Of a stretch of DNA of 64,000 nt, positions 21,391 through 31,263 are shown piece by piece. Source of the DNA: Orobanche coerulescens (lineage: Eukaryota; Streptophyta; Magnoliopsida; Lamiales; Orobanchaceae). The stretch is taken from NCBI GenBank assembly GCA_033398695.1, contig CM065802.1, positions 76,308,096-76,372,095 on the forward strand, in the 5' to 3' direction. Position 1 is the stretch's first letter; every line of letters begins with the position of its first letter. The position numbers were made by a program, and so were the translations under genes. The notes below the pieces were generated by a model. It was not told the origin of the DNA. It did not search any database and saw only the letters and a list, made by a program, of their open reading frames with translations.

Positions 21391-21964
21391 CACTAGTGGA
21401 AAAATACCATTTTACATCTCACTTTCTAAATTGGTTGCAGTATAACCGATTTAAAAAGTGATTAGGTTTCATTTTACATCAGTTATTCAACCCTGCGATT
21501 CAATTTCATCCCCTCAACCTTGCGATTCACATACCGGCTAAAAGCTCTGACCACCGCGCGCCACTGGAGTTGTTGAGATCAGTGGAGCAAGCCTTGGAGG
21601 TGAAGTTGGGGGATGACACGGTCTTGGTGGTGCTTACGACGTCGATGGCTTTGATCTTTGGCCTTCTGATATTTCCCTGGAAGAGGTCGATCGATAATCG
21701 CGGCAAGGAGGTTACGCCGCTAGTTGTCCGCAAGACGGTGCCGCTTGAGGCAGAGGAGGAGGATGTCGGACCTGACAAGGTGATGTCACCATCTTCTTCG
21801 GAACCCAGACTGGCACTGCCGAATGTTTGCCCAACCCATCATCGGCGATTTACCTACCACCAGCGCTGGCATATATACAAGGTGTATTTTTCTATTTTAT
21901 TCTCTTTTTTTGCATCACTCCTCTTAGAAATCACTCCTCTTTGACGGTTTCAAAGTTTGATTCA

Positions 21965-22026
21965 TGTTAGCCGACCCCAAATCATTTTGGGACTAAGGCT
22001 TAGATGTTGTTGTTGTTGTTGTTGTA
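21965..22026 (+). repeat. SINE or RTE-LINE 3' tail remnant
   Basis: GCCGACCCCAAATCATTTTG followed by GGGACTAAGGCTT and then (TTG)n, a 3' end typical of plant RTE LINEs and the SINEs that borrow it. The CCCAAA...TTTGGG stem is visible. Only this tail is recognisable. Confidence 0.5.
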
Positions 22027-23336
22027 CTCCTCTTAGAAATAATTGCTCGATTTTCTGGATTGGTTTTATGGTATTGATTGGTTTAGGTATTCTATGAGTA
22101 TAGGTGTTCTTGCTCGAAGTTCTTTTACTATACGAGATATATGTTGATCCATCACAATAGCTAAATTTGACGATACTGTTGAAGGGATCCGGCACTGTTG
22201 AAGGGAGGGTTGAATGGATTAGGCACTGTTCTCATTGAAGAAGACGAATAAGTATTTTTTTGGGATATTTCTACTATGTTTGAATTTGGCTGTAGCTCGT
22301 GCGCTTATCTTATGTTTAGGAAAAGTCCCCAAGTGGCAAATACTATTACTACTTTTTGATACATTTCTACTTAGGTTGAGATGGGTATGTTCATGGATGC
22401 GTTTGGTTTCCTGACCTTGTCCTTAAATTGTAGTGCAACTGTTGAAGAAGCAGCAAAATTATTGGTCCGGCCTTTGGATTTACTAGGTCTGTTCACTCTG
22501 TCAAAGAGGATAGTATATCCCTAGGAGGCTCACTGCCTCATTCGTCGACTTATTCGAAAAGGTACTTTGTTTACGTCACGTAGAAGTGAGGCTATAAAGA
22601 AGGCATGGCCACTGGTTTCTTATTTACTAGTAAAAAAAATTAGCTGGTTTAGGCATTTACTGTGTACAATTTTATTTTTGTGTATTATTTACTTTAGTTT
22701 GACATAAATATTTAGAAAATAGAACCCCCAATCCTGCTTTTTTTTCTGTGTTTTTACCATAAAAATAGTTGTTGACAATAAAAGGAGAAATGGCAAAATA
22801 GCAGTTTTCAAACTCAAAGACATTAAAATGTTTATGGATATTTGATCAATTGGTGGCCTCTTATTAATTTGCAAACATTTGATATCGAAGAGCCTTATTC
22901 GAAGGATGATATTGATGACATACGAAGACGTTGGACTCAATATTTTCTAGATTTTACATCTTTATCGAAGTAGTAAGAGAGGAATATGGGAACCGGGTAC
23001 GTAGGGATTTTCTGCGTAGGGATCATTCATCATTTTGTGATTGTACTTTTTTTGCAAGATTTATAAATCTCTTGTAATAACTGTTGTTGTACATTTTTTG
23101 TAAGATTTATAAATATCTTGTAATAACTGCTGTTGTACATTTTTTGCAAGATGTAAACAGGGTTTTGTAATAGAATAGTGTAAACTTGATAATTTGGGTA
23201 GAATATATGGCGTCTTGTTGGAGATTTTATTGTCATGTTATGTTTTATAGGAGGAATTCTGTCGTGATCTAAAAATTGCCACTTTTGTGAATAGGGTTTT
23301 TCTAAATCTGTCATTTTTTGAACCATAATATCAATT

Positions 23337-23520
23337 TTTCTAAATCAGTTAAAGCAGTAACTGATTTAGAATATTACACATTCTAAATCGGTTAAAGCAG
23401 TAACCGATTTAGAATATTACACTTTCTAAATCGGTTAAAGCAGTAACCGATTTAGAATATTACACATTCTAAATCGGTTAAAGTAGTAACTGATTTAAAA
23501 ACTAAACATTCTAAATCGGG
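23337..23520. repeat. Subterminal hairpin repeats of CACTA-9
   Basis: Four tandem units of about 43 bp. Each is an inverted repeat: TTCTAAATCGGTTA, a 6 nt loop (AAGCAG), TAACCGATTTAGAA, then TATTACACA. Such subterminal repeats bind the transposase in CACTA elements. Confidence 0.8.
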
Positions 23521-23734
23521 TTTGCGGATATCCAATCTGGAATGTGAGATTCTAAATCGGTTATATCAACTTACTAAATCGGTTAAATAACTGATGTTAA
23601 AAGTATTTTCTACATAGGCTAAATAACCGATGTTAAATGCGTCAATTTTCTACATCGGCTGGATCTATAACGGTTCAAGAACCGATTTAAAAGACCTATT
23701 TTAACCGATTTAAAAGGTGTTTTTTCTAGTAGTG

Positions 23735-25678
23735 TTTACTTCATCAGTTGTAGGTTGTCGGTAAGTGGGCAGAAAAATCTCGGATGGTTTTTGCATATTG
23801 TTCTTCCAAGGAATGTTGGGATCATGGAACTCCTGACGAGAACCAGATACCTTGTATCCTCTTGTAGGCGTGGCCAGACGGCCGATTGCAGCAGCGACAC
23901 TTTATTCTAGAGCAGCATCCATCTCTTTTTCTCTCTCCATCTTCCATTGCCAGCCTGCCTCTCTGGCTTCTTCCCCCTTTTTGGCATCATAAAGATATGT
24001 GACCTTAGTATGAATCTCTTGTAGGATTTTCATTGCATTGTCCTCTTTGGTTTCCAGGCTTGAGATTTTATCAACTATAGTACCAAGCACTAGAGAGATG
24101 TCATCTATCTTATGATCATGGTCTGTTAGTATGGTACCGGTATCTTTAAGAGCAGCAACCGTCTTGGCTTCAGCTATCCTGAGCTTCTCCTGCTCTTGCC
24201 TAACGATTCTCTCCTGATGCACCTGTAATTGATGGAGCGCTTTCCACAATACATTAGGCATTAGTCGGAACGCGTCCTTGACGTTGGAGATTACATTCTT
24301 CAGACCAGAGAGCTCATCCTGGGCTGTCTCTCGCATCTAATCCAGCTCTTTTACGACATCGTACAGTACCTTCAATGCATCTTGCATGAATACAGTCTGT
24401 CGGCCAATTACATGGAGTTGCTCGATTCGGGCCTCGGTGGGCGGGGAGCAAGGGTGCGTGATTTTCGAATCCTCTGGTTCGTTGAGTTGACACAGAACCA
24501 CAATGTGACGAGGGCGTCATGGTCTGTCATTTGGCAGAAAACCGTCATCGGAACCAGATTTTGAGTTTGCCGATGTGGGAGATGCAGATACATCTTGAGT
24601 TGGGACAGCAGAGGGTGCTGTTGGTTCAGTCTCGGAGACAGGAGGGACTGATTCCTCCTGTTTGTAATGATCATCAGTAGTCGGAGGTACAGGAGGGACT
24701 GAAGCCTCCTACCCACTCTCAGCTTCTGCCTGCTCCGAAAGAGGGACTGATTCCTCTTGGCGGATGGCGCAGGCTTCTTCTTCATGGTATGAGATAGGCT
24801 GGGCTGACTGTTCAGGAACTGTTTGTTGTACAGGAGGGACTGAATCCTGGTGTATGTCTTGAGCAGCCTCCTTTTGAGGGGTAGGGGACTGATGGATTTT
24901 AGAGGTCCCCTGACCCTATTGGTCTTGCATTCGAGCCATTTCTCCTTCCCTTGCCTCTTCGCGACTGATCCTTAGACCAGCCTATAAAGCATCATTGTCG
25001 GCGTCTGAGTCGGGGTCAGACTTGTGGCTGTCAGAGGGATCTTTATCATCAGACTGAGACTTCCCTTTCAATCGAGCCTTTTTCTTTTGCCAGATAATAA
25101 TTTGAAATTAGCTCACGACAAAATTGATTCTCCCATTGAATTAAGACTTCAAAATTCTGGGTGTCCGTGACCTCCAGAGCGAAAAGTTCTTCCTCCTTCC
25201 ACTCTTCCCAGTTGTACAAGACGTTGTACGAGGTGACCCTGTATGATTTCAAAGTTACAAAGCGCTCGTAGGCTTGTTCAATTTGCACCTGGAGAAGAGT
25301 TTCATTGATTAGGACTGATGGGGAGGGGCTCCTTATAGTATTTGGGTCTACTGTATGAATGGGATCCACAACAGGTATGAGAGACTATGTTGGAGAGAGA
25401 TTCATAACAGGGGATGATACCCTAATAGGAGAGGGATCCTGTACGGGTGTGTGTTCCCTTACAGGAGAGGGGGCTTTCGGCTCCTAGGCGGCAGCAGGTT
25501 CGTCAGAGCCCTCTAGTTTGGCAAATAGTTGTTCATCCGTCATAGCCTCCACTGGCTCGGGATCTGCTGTTTGTGCAGCAACTATTTCTTCCGAAGGGGT
25601 TGCGCCCTTTGGGATTTGTACAGCGGGTTGAACCGTTGGGGCATCACAGTGATCGTTGTAGCCACTGTAGCCTTAGAC
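23735..25678 (-). pseudogene. Middle of Sire-A ORF3: low-complexity linker and coiled coil
   Basis: Continuation of ORF3 with several stops. From right to left: a Pro/Ser/Glu-rich stretch, a conserved module ending LFALEVTDTQNFEVLIQWE (near 25150) also found in Sire-B, repeats of EESVPP-like motifs (about 24650-24850), and a 144-residue helical segment at 23902-24336 (MRETAQDELSGLKNVISN..., HDHKIDDISLVLGTIVDKIS) with strong coiled-coil character. Sire-type elements often carry an extra gene after pol, called envelope-like by position. No signal peptide or clear membrane segment is visible here. Confidence 0.7.
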
Positions 25679-26641
25679 TTAGAAGTTTTCTTTAGCTTTT
25701 TTTCGTCTTCTCTGCAGCATGTGTAGACCTGCTGCCAGAGACACTTCTCTTTCTCTTCTTCTTCTCTCACTTGCACTCTTGACAGTAACATCCCTGGGAT
25801 CATCAGAAATGGGCATAATCCTGGGATGATGCATGCTAGAGATTAGTCCGTCCTTGTTAAAGGCGGTGGTCTTGCTCCCACCTATATATTTTCCTGGTCC
25901 GATCTTCTTGGCACTTTGAGATTGCAGCACACTACAACGAGTGAGAACGTAATTGAGGAAGAGGCTGAAGGATTTCTTCTGAGTTCCCGGCTTGGCGGCC
26001 TCTTCCTGTATCCTTTTTAACACAATCTGGCACCAGTTCACCCTTTTGCCAGACATGATGGCTACCATCATCCGAAAGCGAAGGTTCGTGCACATTTCAA
26101 GTGCTCCAGTCCGGTTCTCAGTAACCCGGCAACAAAAATCGTGGACATAATCATACGGAAGGCAAAACCTCTTCTTATGGCATGACGGGTGGATGTTCTT
26201 ATCCGAACCATCTCCTGTGAACAGGCCCCAGTAGGCTATTAACAGTTCTTCCGACCTGAAGGTCTCAAGTTCATCCATTTTCAGGCTATCGGACGGCAGC
26301 CTGAATAATCTTTCCAGAAGCTCCTGATTCACAGAGATCTCAATTCCGCGAATGGTAGCAATGATGTCAGAAATATCTCCTCCTCTTTTCAGAGAAAAGA
26401 ACTTGATAGAGGCATCTAGATAGAACTCTTCAATGATGCGCTCATCGTAGAGCTCAGGGTGCTGACTTCCAAGGTGGTACAAGCCTTGTTGCCTGATTCT
26501 GGATACGACCAGTTCCATTCCATCAACGTCATCAGTTTCAATATTTACTCTCTCCAGGACGACATTTCTGGTGAAGATTTGCCCGTCAATAATTGATTCC
26601 TTCTTCTTGAGGGACAGAGAGGAAATATGTGAAGATGCCAT
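25679..26641 (-). CDS. Sire-A ORF3 N-terminal domain (envelope-position protein, 320 aa frame)
   Basis: The start is the ATG at 26641, supported by Sire-B, which begins the same way (M-S-S-...-SLSL). The frame is open for 320 residues, the longest intact stretch of ORF3. Residues 1-60 are charged. About 65-215 hold EEFYLDASIKFF, IRGIEISVNQELLERLFRLP and a Cys/His-rich part (HPSCHKKRFCLPYDYVHDFC), then MMVAIMSGKRVNWCQIVLKRI. By pattern it resembles plant proteins annotated as putative plant transposon protein domain; this is recalled, not searched. A TATA box and a conserved block lie about 130-190 bp upstream. The original ORF3 was about 1000 codons. Its role is unknown; the position after pol is that of Sire envelope-like genes. 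Confidence 0.75.
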   Translation of the reverse strand: MASSHISSLSLKKKESIIDGQIFTRNVVLERVNIETDDVDGMELVVSRIRQQGLYHLGSQHPELYDERIIEEFYLDASIKFFSLKRGGDISDIIATIRGIEISVNQELLERLFRLPSDSLKMDELETFRSEELLIAYWGLFTGDGSDKNIHPSCHKKRFCLPYDYVHDFCCRVTENRTGALEMCTNLRFRMMVAIMSGKRVNWCQIVLKRIQEEAAKPGTQKKSFSLFLNYVLTRCSVLQSQSAKKIGPGKYIGGSKTTAFNKDGLISSMHHPRIMPISDDPRDVTVKSASERRRREREVSLAAGLHMLQRRRKKAKENF

Positions 26642-26759
26642 TTGGTTTGCAGTAAAAGATTTGAATAAATAAAGAAAGAATGCAGTAAATTTTGTATAAA
26701 TTTTGTTTGCTCTTGACTCGTTTAATATTGCTGAAAGCGTAAAGAGTCAAAGAGAGCAA

Positions 26760-26835
26760 GATATAGTCTTTTTATAGTGTGCAGGGAGGATTAGGGTTAC
26801 ATAGAGTGAACGGTCAAATTTAAGGGATGAGAACC
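26760..26835 (-). promoter_or_regulatory. Conserved internal promoter of Sire ORF3
   Basis: On the minus strand: AAGACGGTTCTCATCCCTTA, then TGACCGTTCACT, and TGCACACTATAAAA about 130 bp before the ORF3 ATG. The same blocks in the same order precede ORF3 of Sire-B (61750-61811). Non-coding sequence elsewhere between pol and ORF3 is less similar, so this block looks selected. Confidence 0.65.
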
Positions 26836-27405
26836 GTCTTTTTAAAAGAACAAACATGATGAACTTAGAATAACTTGTACGTCTTATCCATCTATTTTTG
26901 AAATAATAACCAATCCCACTTTTGACAGTTCGTCTTCCCTCATTGCACGAAAAGACGGTTTTAAAATTATTAATATCGTGGTGTTTGAGGTAATAAAGTT
27001 CATATGTCGTTTAAAGCATTAAAGAATCAAGAGTTTGAATTTTAAAACAGGGTGCGTGGACTAAAAATGTTTTCAGTACGAACAGAGTAATAATATAATG
27101 TCAATTGATTTCCCACAGTGTATATGCTGTATCCGCGTATAATACAGCATTCCCCCTTAAAAGGTACATACGGGATTCAATTCTTACAACAATGTTTGGA
27201 TTAATACTGTATTCATGGGTCGTACTGTATTCCCCCTTAATTAATGCACACGTCAGCTGTATGAAGATTTTGTACCTTTTTCTTGTAGTAAGATCTGACT
27301 TGTTCTGAGTGTATAATTAATTAATGGTGGATACTGTATTATTGTGTCTTACAGCACTCCCCCTCAATTGATGAGTTAAAGCGTAAAAACTTACAGGGAG
27401 TCAGG
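26836..27405 (-). other. Sire-A spacer between pol and ORF3 with PPT-like motifs
   Basis: No coding signal. On the minus strand it has three GGGGGA purine motifs, each near a CAGTA or CTGTA: about 27358 (ATTGAGGGGGAGTG), 27230 (TTAAGGGGGAATAC) and 27155 (TTTAAGGGGGAATG). Sire elements are known for multiple PPT-like repeats after pol. Confidence 0.6.
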
Positions 27406-28793
27406 CTATAGCATTCCAAATTCTTGTCGAAGCATACAAAATCTGGTTGTGCTGAGAGGCTTTGTAAAGATGTCGGCTAATTGGATGTATGTATGAACTT
27501 TCTTGATCCGAACATCCTTATTCTCAACATGATTCCTGATGAAGTGATGCTTCATAGCAATATGCTTAGTTCGCGAGTGCAATACAGGATTTTGCGTTAT
27601 TGCAATTGCACTCGTGCTATCGCACATGATCGTTGTTTCTCTGACACTGATTCTATAATCTGATAACTGCTGTTGCATCCAGAGAATCTGCATACATCAA
27701 CTTCCAGTGGCATAGTATTCCGACTCAGCTGTAGAAAGTGAGTTGGCCAATTGCTTCTTACTGAACTATGACATAAGTCTAGGTCCAAGAAAGTGTTAAG
27801 TACCACTTGTACTCTTCCTATCCAACTTACAGCCTCCGAGATCCGAGTCGCTGTAGACAACCAAATCAAATCCTCCTTTTTTAGGATACCACAATCCTAC
27901 ATCAACTGTTCCTTTTACGTACTTAAGGATTCATTTGGTTGTTGTGAAGTGTGACACCTTAGGTGTACTTGATACCGAGAACACACTTTTACAGCAACCT
28001 GGATACCAGGCCTGCTAGCCGTTAGGTACAGGAGTGAGCCAATAAGCTTCCTGTAGAGTGATTGATCAACCGGCTTTCCAGATTCATCAGCACTAATTTA
28101 CACGGAAGTGCTCATGGGGGTTGATGAGGATTTGGAGTTGTTTATCCCAAACTTGTTGAGTAGCTCCTTGATGTACTTCTCCTGGTTGATGAAGATTCAT
28201 GTACGCAACTGCTTTACCTGCAATCCTAGGAAATAGCTAAGTTTCGCCATCATACTCATTTAAAATTTACTTTGCATGAGATGAGAGAACCTTTGACATA
28301 AAGCAAGGTTATTGAAACCAAATATAATATCATCGACATATATTTGTACCATTAACAGGTCATCTCCTTTCTGTATCTTAAATAGAGTCTTGTCCACGTC
28401 ACCTTTCTCAAATCCATTATTGGTAAGGTACAGGGACATGTTTCGTACCATGCTCTAGGTGCTTGCTTAAGTCCATACAGAGCTTTATGTAGTCTGTATA
28501 CAAGGTCTCTGCATTCAGTGTTGACAAACCCTGGTGGTTGTTCAACATAGACTTCTTCGGCTAGGTATCCATTCACGAATGTGCTCTTAATGTCCATTTG
28601 ATGTACTATAAAGCTCTTATGGGCAGCAAAATCTAGAAATATCCTGATGGATTCTAATCTGGATACAGGGGCAAATGTTTCATCGTAGTCTATGCCTTCT
28701 TCCTGTCTATAGCCTTGTGCTACTACACGGGATTTCTTTCTAATTACTAATCCATTCTCATCCTTCTTATTTCTAAATACCCATTTGGTTCCA
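27406..28793 (-). pseudogene. pol: Sire-A pol: reverse transcriptase and RNase H
   Basis: Copia-type RT and RNase H in pieces. From right to left: WVFRNKKDENGLVIRKKSRV, the linker of copia RT; QMDIKSTFVNGYLAEEVYVEQ and HKALYGLKQAPRAWY (28352-28597); the active site IYVDDIIFG in another frame (28260-28451); and the RNase H end with CDSTSAIAITQNP, HIAMKHHFIRNHV and ADIFTKPLS, ending at a stop at 27406. At least four frameshifts or stops make it non-functional. Tek-2 cuts it at 28794-28798. Confidence 0.9.
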
Positions 28794-29043
28794 ATTACTG
28801 TAATATCCGCATTTTTCTTCCCCCTTGTATTTTCTTTTTCGGCATATTACACGATAGTAGTGACCCTCGTGTATCTTTCAGCGTATCTTTCCTACTATCT
28901 ATTGATTTGATTTCCGTTATTATTGTGCGGAACCGCCGTTTCGGGGTTGCCGTGGATCCATTCTACGTTATGATGCCTGTTGAGATGTTCCGTTTAACGT
29001 TTCATTCATATTTCGGTGTTTTGGACCGTCTATATCTCGTACC

Positions 29044-29568
29044 TAGCGCACGCTATATTTTCGGCATAGCGCACGCTAGGGGTCGCTTGGTAGCGCACGC
29101 TACGACCGTTTAAATAGCGCGCTAGAGGTAAGCCACAGGAGTGGCGGCTATTTTCCGGCCTTACGGATGGCGTATTAGCGTACGCTACTTACACTAGTGC
29201 ACGCTAATGTCGGGAGGCTAGCGCACGCCGATGATGCACAGTAGCGTGCGCTAGCGCGTGAGTGTCCGATCTTGGACGATTTCATCGAACTTCGGTCAGT
29301 GCCAGGTAGCGCACGCTACGCTCGTGCGTTAGCGCACGCTAGCGGATCAGGTGAGTTCTGGACAGTTTGTCACTGGACTCGACTGATGCCCAGGTAGCGC
29401 ACGCTATTGGTCGATAGCGCGCGCTACCGATAGGTTGTTAGCGCACGCTACGCTTGGAGTAGCGCACGCTAACGGCCAGAAGTCTGGCTACTAGACTGGA
29501 CGCTAACTATTTTGGCTTGTAATTTTATCCCGTTAGCGCACGCTAACCTTGAGGATTAGCGCGCGCTA
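29044..29568 (+). repeat. TAGCGCACGCTA dyad array, mostly 23-24 bp phase (Tek-2 5' LTR)
   Basis: Units start at 29044, 29067, 29091, 29115; 29176, 29195, 29219, 29242; 29307, 29330; 29395, 29415, 29439, 29460; 29534, 29557. Steps within groups are 19-24 bp, most often 23 or 24. The arms TAGCG / CGCTA are constant, while the central dinucleotide is CA, TG, CG or TA. The 3' LTR copy spans about 36158-36682, with several units damaged by one-base deletions. Confidence 0.9.
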
Positions 29569-29570
29569 AT

Positions 29571-29597
29571 ACTCCCTGGCTATATAAACGAGGGAGT
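29571..29597 (+). promoter_or_regulatory. TATA box inside an inverted repeat (Tek-2 5' LTR)
   Basis: Arms ACTCCCT and AGGGAGT enclose a 13 bp loop containing CTATATAAA. In the 3' LTR (36684-36708) the arms are ACTCCTGG and CCAGGAGT around CTATATAAA. The two differ by a paired change on both arms. Confidence 0.8.
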
Positions 29598-30274
29598 TGA
29601 CCCAGATGAGCAGATTAGTTTCATTTCGTTTCTTCTCCACGACGCAGAGCTCTTCCGGGCGATTTCCGAGCGATTCTTCCCTTCGATTATTTCAGGCATC
29701 CTCTACCTTGAGTTTTTGAAGTAGATTAACAACACCTACTTGTGTTCTTCATCATCAATCCAAGGTAAATCTCTTAGAACCCTACTTTTCGATAAATTGG
29801 GGGTTTTGGGATTTTCTTCCGATCCGTTCCGTTTTGCTGATGGATTCATGATGAATATGATTAATCTTGTTGGTATTCTTAGTTTCCCTACGGATTCATG
29901 GTATATTTCGTGGTTTTTACGGAATCGAGAGGGTTTGGTTGTGGTCCGCCCTCGTTGTTGTTTATATACGAATATGCATGAATCGTAGGCGGGTTTTCGG
30001 GTGTATTCCAATTCCGTATTCATTTAGAAATGGTGGTGATTGTATTCTTCGAATCGTTAGGTTCGGTTTCATTGGTTCCTAGCGTTCGTCGGTGACTCTC
30101 CTTTCCGTTCATCACGTCGTCAATAATTCAAGGCAAGTATTTTTGGAAACCTTTATGCTTAACGTGGAATGGTAATGTATTTTGTGTGTGATTTGCTCAC
30201 CTCGTGTTGGTCCGACAGGATCAAGGAGGGAATCCAAAGGTTTGCGTCCCGGATTCATGGGTTTGTTTAGCTAT

Positions 30275-30437
30275 CCAGTGCGGGAGGGTCCTTAGAGGCC
30301 TCGTGCGGGAATTTATGATATGACTCTGTTCCCAAGGCGATGCATGTGCGTGTTTTGCTTTACAACATAGCCAGTGCGGGAGGGTCCATAGAGGCCTCGT
30401 GCGGGAATTTATGATATGACTCTGTTCCCAAGGCAAA
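30275..30437 (+). repeat. Two-copy repeat in the Tek-2 LTR leader
   Basis: A 66 bp unit beginning CAGTGCGGGAGGGTCC and ending CTCTGTTCCCAAGG occurs twice, 97 bp start to start. Also present in the 3' LTR (37385-37545) and, inverted and diverged, in both NonTek-3 LTRs. Confidence 0.85.
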
Positions 30438-31002
30438 TTGTTTGACTGTTTATTTTCGGAAAAGACATGTCTAGTTTTGTTTTGTGAAATGATATTGGTG
30501 CATGTACTATGAAATGTGTAAGCGATTGGTTTGCCTTGATTACTTGTACTAGCGTAATTGCTAACCCCTTTGGGGGACCCGTTTCGGGGAAATTCTTGTT
30601 ATGGATTTCAGGTTATGGTTATCCGGACGAGCGAGCACCGGGATAGTACGAGGATGTCGGCCAGGGTCGTTGACATGTGCATTTGGGTCGTCTTATTTCC
30701 TTTGTCTAATTCGATATGGTTGTTTCCTATATTTCTAAACTTATAGATTGTACTCGCGAGTACTTAGGCTTTTCCTTTCGGATTGTGTTTGGACTTCGTT
30801 GGAGTTACTGTATTTGTCGGTTGATGTTTATTATGCCGGTTGTACCGGACGTGTTGTTTTATGTTCTTGTTGTTAACAATTGTTTCCTTGCTAACCGAGA
30901 CGGTTAGTCGAGAGGTGTTTTCTTGTGTTAGCCTGGTGGATCCCATGTAGGGGTCAACGGCGTTGTAATACACCTCGAATATCTTGGGGGTGTTACAGAA
31001 AA

Positions 31003-31014
31003 TGGTATCAGAGC
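31003..31014 (+). other. Tek-2 primer binding site
   Basis: TGGTATCAGAGC, a perfect initiator Met-tRNA PBS, 5 bp after the LTR. Directly downstream is a CTAGGT...ACCTAG stem shared with NonTek-3 and Gyp-4. Confidence 0.95.
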
Positions 31015-31263
31015 ACTAGGTTTATGGATACCTAGGCTTGTCGGTTATTTGGGTCTAGTCGTGTTTTGTTTTGCACATCGTCACACCGCTGCCGGCATCT
31101 CAGTACTTCCAGTGTTCGTAAGTTCCCTTACTCGATTCCTTATTTTTTTTTGTACTGTATTCCGTTTCCTGAACTATGGTTATTCTCCCTCCTTTGCTTA
31201 TCATCGTGGTTGCTTTTTCCTTCCTTACTCATCCTCGATATATACATTATCTCTTAACACCGG

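Larger units (their letters stand above)
21391..23734. mobile_element. CACTA-9: non-autonomous CACTA transposon
   Basis: The ends are CACTAGTGGAAAAA and (reverse complement) CACTACTAGAAAAA, 11 of 14 matching, flanked by the 3 bp duplication TTT typical of CACTA/EnSpm elements. At 2.3 kb it has no transposase. Subterminal regions carry many AAATCGGTTA motifs. Inside are a possible captured gene fragment on the minus strand (about 21527-21778, Ser/Thr-rich, function unknown) and a short SINE/LINE-like tail. It interrupts Sire-A ORF3. Confidence 0.9.
28799..30997 (+). mobile_element. Tek-2 5' LTR
   Basis: Order: LTR start, dyad array (29044-29568), TATA hairpin (29571-29597), leader, GT donor candidate CCAAG|GTAAAT at 29765, GC-type donor candidate CAAG|GCAAGT at 30133, two copies of a 66 bp repeat (30275-30437), acceptor module CTAACCCC...GGGGG...GGATTTCAG (30561-30611), U5 hairpin (30936-30958) and LTR end. 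No protein is encoded; frames of 60-95 codons here recur only because the LTR is repeated. Confidence 0.9.

Noticed and set aside
21570..21944. A 124-codon frame inside CACTA-9
   Set aside because: No recognisable domain; the opposite strand is equally open. Kept only as a possible captured fragment.
29736..30082. Frames of 71-95 codons repeated near 36845-37191, 43314-43555 and 49720-49961
   Set aside because: They recur because the same LTR family occurs four times; both strands are open, there is no conserved protein pattern, and they overlap the putative leader intron.
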